Below are positions 26,019 through 36,197 of a stretch of 64,000 bases of DNA, piece by piece; positions within the stretch are counted from its first letter, which is position 1, and every line of letters starts with the position of its first letter. The translations under genes were made by a program, and so were the position numbers. Origin of the DNA: Rhizobium sp. NFR03 (GTDB lineage Bacteria > Pseudomonadota > Alphaproteobacteria > Rhizobiales > Rhizobiaceae); assembly GCF_900111275.1 (NCBI RefSeq), contig NZ_FOGR01000003.1:620001-684000 (forward strand), written 5' to 3'. The notes beneath the pieces were generated by a model that was not told where the DNA came from, ran no database searches, and saw only the letters and a list, made by a program, of their open reading frames with translations.

Positions 26019-26716
26019 GCCTCGGCACGCCCCTCGCCTTTCGGCTCATCCTTGATCATGTATCCTGCACCTCGAACCGTCCGCAGCAGTGGCTGGTCGA
26101 AATCCTTCTCGATCTTGGCGCGCAACCGCGACACATGCACGTCGATGACGTTGGTCTGCGGATCGAAATGATAGTCCCAGACATTTTCGAGCAGCATGGT
26201 GCGCGTCACCACCTGCCCCGCATTCTTCATCAGATATTCGAGCAAACGGAATTCGCGCGGCTGCAGCAGCAGTTCGCGCCCCTGCCGCTTGACAGTGTGC
26301 GACAGCCGGTCGAGTTCGAGGTCACCGACCCGGTAGATCATGTCCTGTTCCGGCGCGCCCTTGCGGCGGCCGAGCACTTCAATGCGGGCGAGAAGCTCGT
26401 TGAAGGCATAGGGCTTCGGCAGGTAGTCGTCGCCACCAGCCCGCAGACCCGTCACCCGGTCGTCCACCTGCCCGAGTGCGGAGAGGATGAGCACCGGGGT
26501 GTGAATGCCGCGGGCCCGCAGCTCGGTGATCACGGACAGACCGTCACGGCGCGGCAGCATGCGGTCGATCACCAGCACGTCGTAGCTGTTCTCGCTCGCC
26601 ATGAACAAGCCGCTCTCGCCATCGCTGGCGTGGTCGCTGACGATGCCCGCCTCGCGGAACGCCTTGGAGAGATAGGCTGCGGCCTCGAGGTCGTCTTCGA
26701 CAATCAATATCTTCAT
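26015..26716 (-). CDS. OmpR-family response regulator
   Basis: A 233-residue regulator. The receiver domain begins MKILIVEDD, with the phosphoacceptor Asp51 in VLVIDRMLPRRDG and a conserved Lys in LPKPYAF. The C-terminal winged helix includes LQPREFRLLEYL and NVIDVHVSRLRAKI. It activates or represses transcription after phosphorylation by the kinase encoded immediately downstream. An in-frame ATG at 26728 is an alternative start, adding four residues. It is probably read together with the kinase as one operon. Confidence 0.92.
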   Translation of the reverse strand: MKILIVEDDLEAAAYLSKAFREAGIVSDHASDGESGLFMASENSYDVLVIDRMLPRRDGLSVITELRARGIHTPVLILSALGQVDDRVTGLRAGGDDYLPKPYAFNELLARIEVLGRRKGAPEQDMIYRVGDLELDRLSHTVKRQGRELLLQPREFRLLEYLMKNAGQVVTRTMLLENVWDYHFDPQTNVIDVHVSRLRAKIEKDFDQPLLRTVRGAGYMIKDEPKGEGRAEA

Positions 26717-26790
26717 GTGGCTGACCATAAAGCCGGTCCCGTCACTTTCACAGTGTTTCCTTGAGAACATTCAACCTGCGGAAACAGCAA

Positions 26791-26819
26791 CGCCGCGAAA
26801 CCTCATCGATTTCGCGGCG
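26791..26819 (-). terminator. Hairpin after degP
   Basis: CGCCGCGAAA (26791-26800) pairs perfectly with TTTCGCGGCG (26810-26819), 25 bases after the degP stop on the minus strand. The following TTGCTGTTT tail is weakly T-rich. Confidence 0.5.
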
Positions 26820-26843
26820 CGCCATGACCTTACCGAGGCGAGA

Positions 26844-28424
26844 TCAGCCCTGGTCGATAGGCAGCGCGATGAAGCGGCTGGCATTATCGGCCTGGATCTG
26901 GAACAGCGCCTTGGAGCGCCCGTCCTTCTTGGCCTGGCTGATCACCTTCAGGATGTCGTCCGCAGACTTCACTTCCTGATTGTTGACCGAGACGATCTTC
27001 TCGCCTTCCTTCAGCCCGCGATCGCTCGCGTCGCTATCCGGATCGACCTGCGAGATCGTCACGCCCTGACCGTCCTCGGACGGGGCAACCGTCACGCCGA
27101 GGTCCGCAAGTGCCTTTTCGCTCGCAGGCTGCGAAGGCTCGTCCGGCTGCGTCGTTTCGGCAGCGGCCTCCTGCTTGTCGTCCGGCAGTGTGCCGATGAC
27201 CAGCTTCACGCTCTGCGACTTGCCGTCACGCCACAGCGAGACATCGACCGAGCTGCCCGGCTTCATCGCGCCGATCTTGCGGGCGAGTTCGCGGGGCCCC
27301 TTGATCGGATCGCCATCGACCGCGGTCACGACATCGCCCTTCTTGATACCGGCCTTTTCGCCCGGCGAACCGGCCTGCGGTTCGATCACCAGCGCACCGC
27401 TGGCCTCCGCAAGGCCGAGACTGTCGGCGATATCCTTGTTGACGGGCTGGATCTGCACGCCGAGCCAGCCACGCGAAACGCTGCCATCCTTCATCAGGTC
27501 CTCGACCACATCCTTGGCCACGGAGGCGGGAATGGCGAAGGCGATGCCCACATTGCCGCCGGAAGGCGAGAAGATCGCGGTGTTGATGCCGACCACCTGG
27601 CCTTCGAGGTTGAAGGTCGGGCCACCGGAGTTGCCGCGGTTCACCGCCGCATCCACCTGCAGATAGTCGTCATAGGGGCCGGAGCCAATGTCACGTCCAC
27701 GGGCGGAGACAATACCGGAGGTCACCGTGCCGCCAAGTCCGAAGGGGTTGCCGACCGCGACGACCCAGTCGCCGACGCGCACCTTGCTGTCGTCGGCGAA
27801 GCTCACATAGGTGAACTTGCGCTTGTCATCGACCTTGAGGACCGCGAGATCCGTGCGGCTGTCCTTGCCAACCAGCTTCGCATCGAGTTCGGTGCCGTCA
27901 TTGAGCACGACCGTAAAGGCCGAGCCGTCGCTGACGACGTGGTTGTTCGTGACGAGATAGCCGTCTTCCGTGATGAAGAAGCCGGAGCCCTGCGACGTCG
28001 GACGCAGGCGACCTTCGCCACCCTTGCCATGGGGGCCACGCTCGGCACGCGGGCCGTTCGGACCGTGCTGCGGACCGCCGTTCGGGCCGCCGAACTCGCG
28101 GAAGAGGCGCTTCAGCGGGTGATCGTCCGGAAGATCGTCAAAACCGCGGCCGCCGAAATCGAAGGAGAAGCCGTTGGAGGCATCCTCGGAAACGGGGTTC
28201 GCGCGGCTCTGCACGCGAACGGAGACGACGGCCGGGGAAACGGCATCGACCACGTTGGCAAAGCTTGGCACCTGCTGCGGCGCCGTGATGCGGACGGGTT
28301 CTGCAAAGGAATTGGTGACAGCCGCCGGGATACCCGTCGAGAGCATGACGGCTGCAAGACCCGCGACGCCGGACGTCTTCAGGACGGTCTTGAGGGAGGG
28401 ACGGAAAGAACGTGTCGTTGTCAT
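26844..28424 (-). CDS. degP: DegP/HtrA-family periplasmic serine protease
   Basis: A 526-residue protease-chaperone of the periplasm that handles misfolded envelope proteins. A signal-like hydrophobic stretch lies at about 18-36. The catalytic triad is visible: H162 in TNNHVVSDG, D192 in SRTDLAVLKV and S266 in NRGNSGGPTF. Two PDZ domains follow (about 285-375 and 420-520). A glycine/proline/histidine-rich insert near 110-140 fits the LA loop region. The ATG at 28424 is chosen; an in-frame start at 28532 would place the signal peptide far from the N-terminus. It lies between the two-component genes and the ccm operon. Confidence 0.93.
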   Translation of the reverse strand: MTTTRSFRPSLKTVLKTSGVAGLAAVMLSTGIPAAVTNSFAEPVRITAPQQVPSFANVVDAVSPAVVSVRVQSRANPVSEDASNGFSFDFGGRGFDDLPDDHPLKRLFREFGGPNGGPQHGPNGPRAERGPHGKGGEGRLRPTSQGSGFFITEDGYLVTNNHVVSDGSAFTVVLNDGTELDAKLVGKDSRTDLAVLKVDDKRKFTYVSFADDSKVRVGDWVVAVGNPFGLGGTVTSGIVSARGRDIGSGPYDDYLQVDAAVNRGNSGGPTFNLEGQVVGINTAIFSPSGGNVGIAFAIPASVAKDVVEDLMKDGSVSRGWLGVQIQPVNKDIADSLGLAEASGALVIEPQAGSPGEKAGIKKGDVVTAVDGDPIKGPRELARKIGAMKPGSSVDVSLWRDGKSQSVKLVIGTLPDDKQEAAAETTQPDEPSQPASEKALADLGVTVAPSEDGQGVTISQVDPDSDASDRGLKEGEKIVSVNNQEVKSADDILKVISQAKKDGRSKALFQIQADNASRFIALPIDQG

Positions 28425-28555
28425 CCTGATGTGCCTTTTCTTCTCTGCTCTGGCTGTGACTGGAGGGAAACAGCTGATGACAAGAGAGATAGGCCCCCCC
28501 ACCTTACGAGGGAATGTCTTGGGCATGAACATTTGGTAATGTTGAGAGAAACGCC

Positions 28556-29053
28556 TCAGTCGTCGAGCACGGAGCGCAGCCGCGCTTCCTCCTCCGCAGA
28601 CAGCGGAGCGGGCGTCACCCGCGTCTGCCGACGGTTGCGCCCCGCAAGCAGCATCGCCGCGCCGCCGGCCACCAGCAGCAGGACCGGCGTTCCCCAGAGG
28701 ATCAGGGTCTTGCCCTCGAAACGCGGCTTCAACAGCACGAACTCGCCATAGCGAGAGACGACGTAGTCGATCACGGCGGTGTCGGTGTCTCCGCGCGCCA
28801 GCCGTTCGCGCACGATCAGCCGCAGGTCCTTGGCAAGCTCCGCATTACTGTCGTCGATCGACTGGTTCTGGCAGACCATGCAGCGCAGCTTGGCGGAAAG
28901 CGTGCGCGCCCGTGCCTCGAGCGCCGGGTCGGAGAGCACCTCGTCCGGATTGACCGCGAGCGCCGGGCCGAGCGTCGCGAGCCCGAGCATGAGGACGACG
29001 AGCATCGTTGCCACCGCCTGCACGCCCCTGCGAACCAGCGCCAACACCGTCAT
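28556..29053 (-). CDS. ccmH: Cytochrome c maturation protein CcmH (CycL)
   Basis: A 165-residue protein anchored in the inner membrane and facing the periplasm. It has a signal sequence, the redox motif [14 protein letters not shown] (Cys58 and Cys61) and a C-terminal membrane helix ([20 protein letters not shown]). CcmH reduces the apocytochrome c heme-binding cysteines before heme attachment. It is the last gene of the ccm operon and its start overlaps the ccmF stop by 4 bp. Confidence 0.95.
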   Translation of the reverse strand: MTVLALVRRGVQAVATMLVVLMLGLATLGPALAVNPDEVLSDPALEARARTLSAKLRCMVCQNQSIDDSNAELAKDLRLIVRERLARGDTDTAVIDYVVSRYGEFVLLKPRFEGKTLILWGTPVLLLVAGGAAMLLAGRNRRQTRVTPAPLSAEEEARLRSVLDD

Positions 29054-31038
29054 TCCGCAGCCTCGGGCAGGCCGCGAACCGCTTTGCGCGCCCGCGCCGG
29101 CGCGCCGATGCGCAGGCGCCGGTCGCTGAGGGAGATCGCACCGCCGAGCATCATCAGCACGGTGCCGCCCCAGATGCAGAGGATCAGCGGCTTCCACCAG
29201 ATGCGCACCACGACGCCGCCATTCGTCTGGTCGTCGCCGAGCGAGACGTAGAGCTGGCTCGCCCCGAAGGTCAGGATGCCCGCTTCCGTGGTCGGCATGC
29301 GCCGCGCCGTGTAGAGCCGGCGCGCCGACCAGACGTCGGCGACCACAATCCCTGCGCGGCTCACGGTGAAGTGCCCGCGTTCCTCGCTGTAATTCGGTCC
29401 ATTGCCTGCCTTCACGCCGTCGAAGCGCAGCGCATAACCGCCCGCCTCCGTCGACTGACCCGGCGTCATCGCCAGGATATGCTCGCTCTGGAACGCCGTC
29501 ACGGCCACGATGCCGATGACGGTCACGCCGACGCCGGCATGGGCAAGCGCTGTGCCGAAGCTCGAGCGCGGGAGCCCGGACAGCCGCCGCCAGGCGGTGG
29601 CGAGGGGCACTTTCCCCAAGCCGGACCGGAGCACGAGATCCGTCACGGCGCCGCCGATCATATAGGCGCCGAGCGCAATTCCGAGCAGGGCCAGAACCGG
29701 ACCGCCGCCCTGCGCATAGGCCACGCCCGCGCCGACCAGCAGCCCGAATGCCACGGCCGCGAACAGCCGCTGGCCAGCCGCCAGCACATCGCCCCGCTTC
29801 CAGGCGAGCAGCGGGCCGAAGGGCACGGCAAACAGCAGCGGCAGCATCAGAAGACCAAAGGTCATATTGAAGAAGGGCGGACCGACCGAAATCTTGTCCC
29901 CGGTCAGCGCCTCCAGTGCCAGCGGATAAAGCGTGCCGGTCAGCACGGTCGCCGCAGCCGTCGTCAGGATGAGGTTGTTGAAGACCAGCGCGCCCTCGCG
30001 AGAGATCGGCGCAAACAGCCCGCCCGCCTTCAGCCGCGCCGCCCGCACCGCAAACAAGGTCAGCGCCCCGCCGATGAAGAGGATGAGGATCACGAGGATG
30101 AAGATGCCGCGCCGCGGATCGGTCGCGAAGGCATGCACGGAGGTGAGAACGCCGGAGCGGACGAGGAAGGTGCCGAGCAGCGACAGCGAGAAGGTCAGCA
30201 GAGCCAGCAGCACCGTCCAGATCTTCAGCGCCTCCCGCTTTTCCATGACCAGCGCGGAGTGCAGCAGCGCGGTCCCCGCCAGCCAGGGCATGAAGGAGGC
30301 GTTTTCGACCGGATCCCAGAACCACCAGCCGCCCCAGCCGAGCTCATAATAGGCCCAGTAGGACCCCATGGAGATGCCGGCGGTGAGAAAACTCCAGGCG
30401 GCGAGCGTCCACGGCCGTACCCATCGCGCCCAGGCGGCATCGAGCCGCCCCTCGATCAGCGCGGCGACGGCAAAGGAAAAGCAGACCGAGAAACCGACAT
30501 AGCCGAGATAGAGCAGAGGCGGATGGATCGCGAGCCCGATATCCTGCAGCACGGGGTTCAGGTCCTGCCCCTCGCCCGGCGCCGGCACGAGGCGTGCGAA
30601 CGGGTTGGAGGTCAGAAGCACGAAGAGCGCGAAGGCGGTGGCGATCAGCGCCTGAATGGAGAGGACATGCGCCTTGAGGGTGTCGGGAAGATTGCCGCCG
30701 AAGAAGGCGACGAGCGCGGAGAAGAAGGTGAGGATCAGCATCCACAGGAGCATCGAGCCCTCGTGATTGCCCCAGACGCCCGAGAATTTATAGATCAGGG
30801 GGATCGCCGAATGCGAATTGGCCCAGACGTTCTCGACCGAGAAATCGGACGTCACGTGCGCATGCGTCAGCGCTGCAAACGACAGCGCGACGAGAATGAA
30901 GGTCGCGTAAGTCGCCGAGGTGCCGCTGGCCATCAGGCCTGCGTCGCGGCGAAACGCGCCGATCGACGGCAGCGCGGCCTGCAACAGGCTGGTCGCCAGT
31001 GCCAGCACCAGCGCGTAATGTCCGAGCTCCGCAATCAT
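29050..31038 (-). CDS. ccmF: Heme lyase CcmF (CycK)
   Basis: A 662-residue inner-membrane protein with many helices. It carries the tryptophan-rich WWD signature [20 protein letters not shown] and conserved histidines around it. CcmF with CcmH and CcmI transfers heme from CcmE to apocytochrome c in the periplasm. Length is typical. Both ends overlap neighbours by 4 bp (ccmE before, ccmH after), showing tight translational coupling. Confidence 0.96.
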   Translation of the reverse strand: MIAELGHYALVLALATSLLQAALPSIGAFRRDAGLMASGTSATYATFILVALSFAALTHAHVTSDFSVENVWANSHSAIPLIYKFSGVWGNHEGSMLLWMLILTFFSALVAFFGGNLPDTLKAHVLSIQALIATAFALFVLLTSNPFARLVPAPGEGQDLNPVLQDIGLAIHPPLLYLGYVGFSVCFSFAVAALIEGRLDAAWARWVRPWTLAAWSFLTAGISMGSYWAYYELGWGGWWFWDPVENASFMPWLAGTALLHSALVMEKREALKIWTVLLALLTFSLSLLGTFLVRSGVLTSVHAFATDPRRGIFILVILILFIGGALTLFAVRAARLKAGGLFAPISREGALVFNNLILTTAAATVLTGTLYPLALEALTGDKISVGPPFFNMTFGLLMLPLLFAVPFGPLLAWKRGDVLAAGQRLFAAVAFGLLVGAGVAYAQGGGPVLALLGIALGAYMIGGAVTDLVLRSGLGKVPLATAWRRLSGLPRSSFGTALAHAGVGVTVIGIVAVTAFQSEHILAMTPGQSTEAGGYALRFDGVKAGNGPNYSEERGHFTVSRAGIVVADVWSARRLYTARRMPTTEAGILTFGASQLYVSLGDDQTNGGVVVRIWWKPLILCIWGGTVLMMLGGAISLSDRRLRIGAPARARKAVRGLPEAAE

Positions 31039-31508
31039 CGGATCTTCTCCTGCCCGCCGAGCGAGACGCCCTGCGCCTTCAGCCGGTCGGCCACATCCTT
31101 CGGCATATAGGTTTCGTCGTGCTTGGCCAGCACCGTATCGGCCACGAACACGCCCTTGTCGTTCATCGCCCCTTCCGCCACCACGCCCTGCCCCTCGCGA
31201 AACAGATCGGGCAGCATGCCGGTATAGGTCACCGGCACCTTGGCCAGCGTATCCGTCACGGTGAAGGTCACCGTCGTTCCCGCGCTTCGCTCCACGGATC
31301 CGGCAGCGACCAGCCCGCCCAGCCGGATGCGCGTGCCCGGCGCGACCTGCGCCTTTTCGAGATCCGCCGGGACGTAGAAATAGGCCACCGCCTGGCTGAA
31401 AGCGAAGAGCACGAGCAGCACGGCCATGCTCAGAAAGCCGACGCCGCCGGCAATCAGCGCCAGGCGCTTCTGCTTGCGCGTCATCCTGGCGGCACCCCTG
31501 ACCATCAT
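31035..31508 (-). CDS. ccmE: Heme chaperone CcmE (CycJ)
   Basis: A 157-residue protein with one N-terminal membrane anchor (about 17-40) and a periplasmic beta-barrel. The heme-binding His130 is in [13 protein letters not shown], the family signature H-D-E-x-Y. CcmE carries heme covalently from CcmC to CcmF. The first ATG overlaps the ccmI stop by 4 bp; an in-frame ATG at 31484 would also give a complete anchor. CcmABCD are not in this window, as usual in rhizobia where they lie elsewhere. Confidence 0.95.
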   Translation of the reverse strand: MMVRGAARMTRKQKRLALIAGGVGFLSMAVLLVLFAFSQAVAYFYVPADLEKAQVAPGTRIRLGGLVAAGSVERSAGTTVTFTVTDTLAKVPVTYTGMLPDLFREGQGVVAEGAMNDKGVFVADTVLAKHDETYMPKDVADRLKAQGVSLGGQEKIR

Positions 31509-32659
31509 GGCGCCCTCCCCGTGTCGATGCCGAGTTCGGCGGCGAGCGCCAGAAGCTGCCGGCCACCATCGCCCTCGCGCGGAAAGGCTGCAAGCCCCTC
31601 GCGCAACGCGCCTTCCGCTTTGGCGGTCTCGCCCAGCACCGCATAGGAGCGAATGATCCGCTGCCAGCCCTCGAGGTTCGCGGGGTCCTTCTTCAGCTTC
31701 GCGGCAAGGCTCGACACCATGCCCTCGATCATCTGTCGCCGGTCATCCGTGCTCATGGCTTCGGCATTGGCGATCGCAGCCGCATCCGGCCCGCCGAGCC
31801 TGGCCTCGCCGGCTGCGGGCGCGCTGCCCGCAGGTGCCAGCGCAGCGATATGCTCGTTGACGAGCGGCAGCCACGGCGCGCCGGCAGGCGATGTCTTCAC
31901 GATCTCGCGAAACGCCGTCAGCGCCTCGTCCGCCTTGCCGTCCTGCTCCAGCCCCAGCGCGAGGTAGAAGCGTGCGCGCGGGTCCTGTGACTGGAGCGCC
32001 AGCGATTGTTCCAGCGCCTTGCGCGCCTCGGTCGCCACCAGCCCGCCAGAACGCGCAATCAGGCTTTCGGCATAACCGCCCAGCCGCTGCGGCGATGGGC
32101 CGTTGATGCGGATCGCGTTGGAGAAAGCGGAGATGGCATCGTCGAAGCGGCCGCTGCGATAGTAGATCGGCGCCAGTACATCGTATCCGGCGCCGTCTTC
32201 CGGGTTGGCAGCCAGCTGCCGTTCGGCTTGCGCGATGAGGATCTCGATATCGTCGCCGGGGTCGGCGAGACGCACGGAAAGCGGCGCATCGGGTAACTCC
32301 GGGCTGCCCGTCGTCAAGTAAAGACAGAGCCCCACCACAGGCAGAACGACGATGACAGCCGCCTGCGCCAGCCGGTTTGCCCTGCCTGCTGACGACATCC
32401 CGACCGGGGCCGTCTTTCGTTCGGCCTTGGCGCTGGCGGCCAGCAGCCGCCGGGCAATTTCGGCGCGGGCAAGCTCGGCCTCATCAGGGGCGATCAGCCC
32501 GTTCCGCGCATCCCGTTTCAGCTCTTCCAGCTGGTCGCGATAGACCTCCGCATCGTGCTGTCCGGCAACGGCGCCAGGCCCGGCTGCGCGCAACAGCGGC
32601 AGAAGCAGCAGCGCCGCGACAGTTGCGGTCATCACGGCGACGATGATCCAGAACACCAT
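31505..32659 (-). CDS. ccmI: Cytochrome c maturation protein CcmI (CycH)
   Basis: A 384-residue protein with two N-terminal membrane helices (about 2-22 and 96-114), a cytoplasmic leucine-zipper-like loop between them ([11 protein letters not shown]), and a periplasmic TPR-containing domain. CcmI holds apocytochrome c for heme attachment. It is the first gene of the ccmIEFH operon. The ATG at 32659 is preferred because the first helix starts at once; an upstream in-frame start at 32698 adds 13 residues. Confidence 0.93.
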   Translation of the reverse strand: MVFWIIVAVMTATVAALLLLPLLRAAGPGAVAGQHDAEVYRDQLEELKRDARNGLIAPDEAELARAEIARRLLAASAKAERKTAPVGMSSAGRANRLAQAAVIVVLPVVGLCLYLTTGSPELPDAPLSVRLADPGDDIEILIAQAERQLAANPEDGAGYDVLAPIYYRSGRFDDAISAFSNAIRINGPSPQRLGGYAESLIARSGGLVATEARKALEQSLALQSQDPRARFYLALGLEQDGKADEALTAFREIVKTSPAGAPWLPLVNEHIAALAPAGSAPAAGEARLGGPDAAAIANAEAMSTDDRRQMIEGMVSSLAAKLKKDPANLEGWQRIIRSYAVLGETAKAEGALREGLAAFPREGDGGRQLLALAAELGIDTGRAP

Positions 32660-32868
32660 GTCCAGTCTTTCAAGCCCCTTTGCCAGCGAGCACCGCATGG
32701 CGCATCGAGCCCACCCGAGCCGCCGCGGCAGCCGAGGGGTCAGGCTCAGTTCGCAGCCATACTATGCGGACGGCCGGGTTCCAATCGGCAAAGCTGGCAT
32801 GACGGAAAATTGAGGCCTTCGCTGGACGGCAATGCCGGCCGCTGTCACGCCGGCCGTGACAGCCGTTG

Positions 32869-33327
32869 TCAGGTCAGCGGCGTCCATGTGCCGTTGGCGT
32901 TGCGGCAGGCGACGCCGCGCGCGACATTGTCGGCGGTGCCCGCCGTCACCGTATGGCTGTACTGCCGGCAGTTCTGCGAGCCCACCTGATAGGGTGCAGC
33001 CGCAACCACCGAGCCCCGCATTCCGCTGCCCTGCCAGACGACCGGCTGCCCGCCCGGTGCGGCTTCGAGCGCGCGATACTCTGCCTCGAGAGCCCGCTGG
33101 CGATCCGCGCCCGACAGTTTCACATTCGCATTCTGACCGATGATACCGTTGCCGAGCGCCGCGATAAAGGAAGAGGATGCGCTGCCCCGCGTCGCCACAC
33201 CGCCGAGTGCCGCCGTCGTCGGCCCGGCGGATTTGGAGGCGCAACCGCTTGCAACACCCAGGGCGACGACAAGCCCTGTCACTGCCAGCGTCCGGATCAT
33301 GCGGGGAAAACGATGTGTGTCTGTCAT
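32869..33327 (-). CDS. RT0821/Lpp0805-type surface lipoprotein
   Basis: A 152-residue protein. A hydrophobic signal ends in a lipobox (ALGVASGC), predicting a lipoprotein. The mature part matches the RT0821/Lpp0805 surface protein pattern: ALEAEYRALEAAPGGQPVVW, then a core with NCRQYSHTVTAG and the closing GVACRNANGTW. Two cysteines may form a disulfide. Function is unknown; members are outer-membrane 17-kDa-antigen-like. Starts at 33300 or 33351 are also possible, since no ribosome site decides. Confidence 0.78.
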   Translation of the reverse strand: MTDTHRFPRMIRTLAVTGLVVALGVASGCASKSAGPTTAALGGVATRGSASSSFIAALGNGIIGQNANVKLSGADRQRALEAEYRALEAAPGGQPVVWQGSGMRGSVVAAAPYQVGSQNCRQYSHTVTAGTADNVARGVACRNANGTWTPLT

Positions 33328-33483
33328 GCGCAAAGCGGATCCGGGTTTCATAGGCAAGCGTTCAAGCGCGTATTTTGCACTGCCGCAAAAAGCGGGCAAC
33401 AGCTCATCGCGAAATAAGCAACAACATCCGCGCATTTCCCGATGATCCGTGTTGAAAAAGCACGCCGCAGCGCGTGCCGTGCC

Positions 33484-34875
33484 TTATGAAGCTGCCGGCA
33501 GCACCAGCGTCGCCTTCAGGCCGCCGATCTCGGCACGGTCCATGGCCAGCGTTCCGTGATATTCGCCCGCAATCTCCCGCACGATCGACAGGCCGAGGCC
33601 CGTCCCCGGCTTGCTCTCGTCCAGTCGCCGCCCCCGCTTCATCGCCATCGCGATCTGCTCCGGCTCGATGCCCGGCCCGTCATCCTCGACATCGACCGTG
33701 ATCCAGGCCCGCCGCCCGGGGTCGAGCCCCTGCACGCCTTCGCCCGAGAGATGCGCGGTGATCCGGACTTCGCCGACCGCATATCGCGCGGCGTTGTCGA
33801 GCAGGTTGCCGACGGTCTCCTCGACATCCTGCTGCTCCATCGCCAGCACGAGGTTGGGCGGCGAGATCGTCAGCAGAAACGTCTTTTCCGAATGCAGGCG
33901 GCGCATGACGCGCACCAGCCGCTCCAGCGCCTGCTCGACTTCCGTCCGCGCCAGCACAGATTCGCGCTGGGCCGCGATCCGCGCCCGGTTGAGGTAGGAC
34001 TGCACCTGCACCTGCATGGCGTCCGCCTGGCTGCGCACGAGCTCGCCATGCGGCGCCTCCAGCACGCGTGCCTCGTTGATCAGGACAGCCAGCGGCGTCT
34101 TCAGCGAATGCGCGAGGTTACCCACCTGCATGCGCGCCCGTTCGATGATGCGCCGGTTGCTGTCGATCAGCGCGTTGACCTCGCTGGCCAGCGGCTGGAT
34201 CTCGCGTGGAAACACCCCGTCGAGCCGCTCGCTCTCGCCGGCCCTCACCTTTTCCAGCGAGCGGCGCGCCTGATCGAGCGGGCGCAGGCCGAAGAGGATG
34301 GCCAGCGCATTCATGCCCAGCCCGCCGAAGCCGAAGATGGCGAGCGCGAGGTAGAGATTGCGGTTGAAATCGTTGATATCGGCCTCGAGCACATCGCGGT
34401 TTCCGGCAATGCGGAATCGGGCGGTGCGGCCCTGAATGTCGAGAACCACTTCGGTCTCCGCCACCTCCACCTCGTTGCCGAAGCTGTCGAGCGTCGTATA
34501 GAATCGCTCGTAGCGAATATCGAACGGCACGTCGTCGACGCTGACGATCGGCAGCTTGCCCGAGCCGAGCGAGGTCGAGACCAGAGGCGGCGTGTTGAAT
34601 TCGCCGATCGGCTCGACGATCCAGTACCAGCCGGTCTGGGGCTGCGAAAACCGGAGGTCGCCCAGCTGCGGGCTGCCGGCCAGCACGCCCTTGTCGTTGA
34701 CGACGATGGAGTTGATGACGTTGTAGAGCTGCGCCCGCAGCAGGTCCTGAAAGCCGCGCTCGGACCCCTGCCGGTAGAGCGTCGAGATGACGACGCCGAT
34801 CACCACGAGGGCCGCCGCCGCCCAGATGGTGGACACGAGAAGAACGCGTGCGGTGAGGGATTGCAGCCGCAGCAT
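33484..34875 (-). CDS. feuQ: Sensor histidine kinase FeuQ
   Basis: A 463-residue inner-membrane kinase. Helices at about 12-33 and 172-196 bracket a periplasmic sensor domain of about 135 residues. The phosphoacceptor His256 is in VGNLAHSLKTPLAVL; the N-box is VGNLLDNAARYAVG and the ATP lid DDGPGIEPEQ with GTGLGLSIV. FeuQ phosphorylates FeuP; in Sinorhizobium this pair controls cyclic glucan export under low osmolarity, and in R. leguminosarum it was tied to iron uptake. The name rests on synteny with the cyc genes and the small upstream periplasmic protein. A GTG at 34944 could be a longer start overlapping feuP. Confidence 0.85.
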   Translation of the reverse strand: MLRLQSLTARVLLVSTIWAAAALVVIGVVISTLYRQGSERGFQDLLRAQLYNVINSIVVNDKGVLAGSPQLGDLRFSQPQTGWYWIVEPIGEFNTPPLVSTSLGSGKLPIVSVDDVPFDIRYERFYTTLDSFGNEVEVAETEVVLDIQGRTARFRIAGNRDVLEADINDFNRNLYLALAIFGFGGLGMNALAILFGLRPLDQARRSLEKVRAGESERLDGVFPREIQPLASEVNALIDSNRRIIERARMQVGNLAHSLKTPLAVLINEARVLEAPHGELVRSQADAMQVQVQSYLNRARIAAQRESVLARTEVEQALERLVRVMRRLHSEKTFLLTISPPNLVLAMEQQDVEETVGNLLDNAARYAVGEVRITAHLSGEGVQGLDPGRRAWITVDVEDDGPGIEPEQIAMAMKRGRRLDESKPGTGLGLSIVREIAGEYHGTLAMDRAEIGGLKATLVLPAAS

Positions 34876-34909
34876 CAGTCGCGCCGGCTTGTCTTGGGCA
34901 GCCGCCGTT

Positions 34910-35602
34910 TCAAGATTTTTCCGCCATGCCTTTTTCCGCGACACCCGGCGCCTGCATGCGGTAGCCGAGCCCGCGAACGGTCTCGATCAGGTCGTTGCCG
35001 ATCTTCTTGCGCAGACGGCCGACGAAGACCTCGATCGTGTTACTGTCCCGGTCGAAATCCTGGTCGTACATATGCTCGACCAGTTCGGTGCGCGACACCA
35101 CCTGCCCCATATGGTGCATCAGATAGGAGAGCAGCCGGAACTCGTGCGAGGTGAGCTTCAGCGCGACGCCGTTCACCGTCGCCTTGGAGCCCTTGGTGTC
35201 CAAGCGCACCGGGCCGCAGACGATCTCGGACGTCGCGTGGCCCGCTGCCCGGCGGATCAGCGCGCGGATACGGGCGAGCACCTCCTCGACATGGAACGGC
35301 TTCGTCACATAGTCGTCGGCGCCCGCATCGATCCCGGCAACCTTGTCGCTCCAGCGGTCGCGGGCGGTCAGAATCAGCACGGGCATGCGACGGCCCGCCG
35401 CGCGCCATTTCTCGAGCACGGTGATGCCGTCCATTTCCGGCAGGCCGATGTCGAGGATGATCGCGTCATAGGGCTCGCCCTCGCCGAGATAGTGCCCCTC
35501 CTCGCCGTCGAACGCCTGATCGACGACATAGCCGGCTTCCTTCAGCGTGTCGGTCAGCTGCCGGTTGAGGTTCACGTCGTCTTCGACCACCAGAATGCGC
35601 AT
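34910..35602 (-). CDS. feuP: Response regulator FeuP
   Basis: A 230-residue OmpR/PhoB-type regulator. The receiver domain starts MRILVVEDD, with phosphoacceptor Asp51 in IILDIGLPEMDG and Lys in VTKPFHVEEV. The C-terminal DNA-binding domain has LTSHEFRLLSYL and NTIEVFVGRLRKKI. It is the partner of FeuQ, encoded just downstream. FeuP is required in Sinorhizobium for expression of cyclic glucan export genes. Synteny with cycHJKL supports the name. Confidence 0.9.
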   Translation of the reverse strand: MRILVVEDDVNLNRQLTDTLKEAGYVVDQAFDGEEGHYLGEGEPYDAIILDIGLPEMDGITVLEKWRAAGRRMPVLILTARDRWSDKVAGIDAGADDYVTKPFHVEEVLARIRALIRRAAGHATSEIVCGPVRLDTKGSKATVNGVALKLTSHEFRLLSYLMHHMGQVVSRTELVEHMYDQDFDRDSNTIEVFVGRLRKKIGNDLIETVRGLGYRMQAPGVAEKGMAEKS

Positions 35603-35731
35603 CAGATACCACTCTCCGTCTGTCCGTCGTCACGGACCTTACCGGGCAAGCCCGGCAGTATTGCGTTCAGTGCCCGCGCCCGCCATCCGATGGAAGAGGC
35701 ACGTCCGTCATGGTGGATATAGGGGGCCGAT

Positions 35732-36019
35732 CTACATCGGCACCCGCATCGTCACCTTCTTCGGTCGTCCGCCATTGCCGGGTATAAGCACCGTTACCAC
35801 GCATTGCCCGTCGGATGTCAGCTGAACCGACAAGAGGTCGCCGCCGGTCTCCTCGACCACCTGCGAGGCCGCCGAACTGCAATCGCCGGAAACGGGCGCG
35901 GCCTCCAGGGCTTCAACGTCCGCGATGGCGGGGCTGGCCGAGAAGGGCGCCGCAGCCGTCGGCAGCGGAAGCACCATAAAGCTTCCGGCAAGCATCGCAA
36001 TGATCAGCGGTGACGGCAT
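35732..36019 (-). CDS. feuN: Small periplasmic protein, FeuN candidate
   Basis: A 95-residue protein with a Sec signal peptide (about residues 1-24, ending TAAAP). The mature part of about 70 residues has two cysteines (SGDCSS and DGQCVV) and a basic C-terminus (RPKKVTMRV). It lies 129 bases upstream of feuP on the same strand. In Sinorhizobium, FeuN is a small periplasmic protein encoded here that restrains FeuQ signalling. The call is by position, size and export signal; I did not align the sequence. Confidence 0.7.
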   Translation of the reverse strand: MPSPLIIAMLAGSFMVLPLPTAAAPFSASPAIADVEALEAAPVSGDCSSAASQVVEETGGDLLSVQLTSDGQCVVTVLIPGNGGRPKKVTMRVPM

Positions 36020-36197
36020 GAACGCACTTTCGCATTTCCGAGGTGTTGCGTGTCTATTAGATGTCCCTGCCTGAATGGCGAATGAATGCGCGACTTACGA
36101 CACTTTCTCAGCTCGGGATCAAGCCCCGATCCGCTGTTTGACCGAAGGTTACCGCGTCTCTTCATGCAATTTCCAGCTGCGGTCACACTCTCCGATC

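Noticed and set aside
28556-30325. 589-codon frame that runs through ccmH into ccmF
   Set aside because: Only the last 165 codons are the real CcmH protein; the upstream part is an out-of-frame reading of ccmF.
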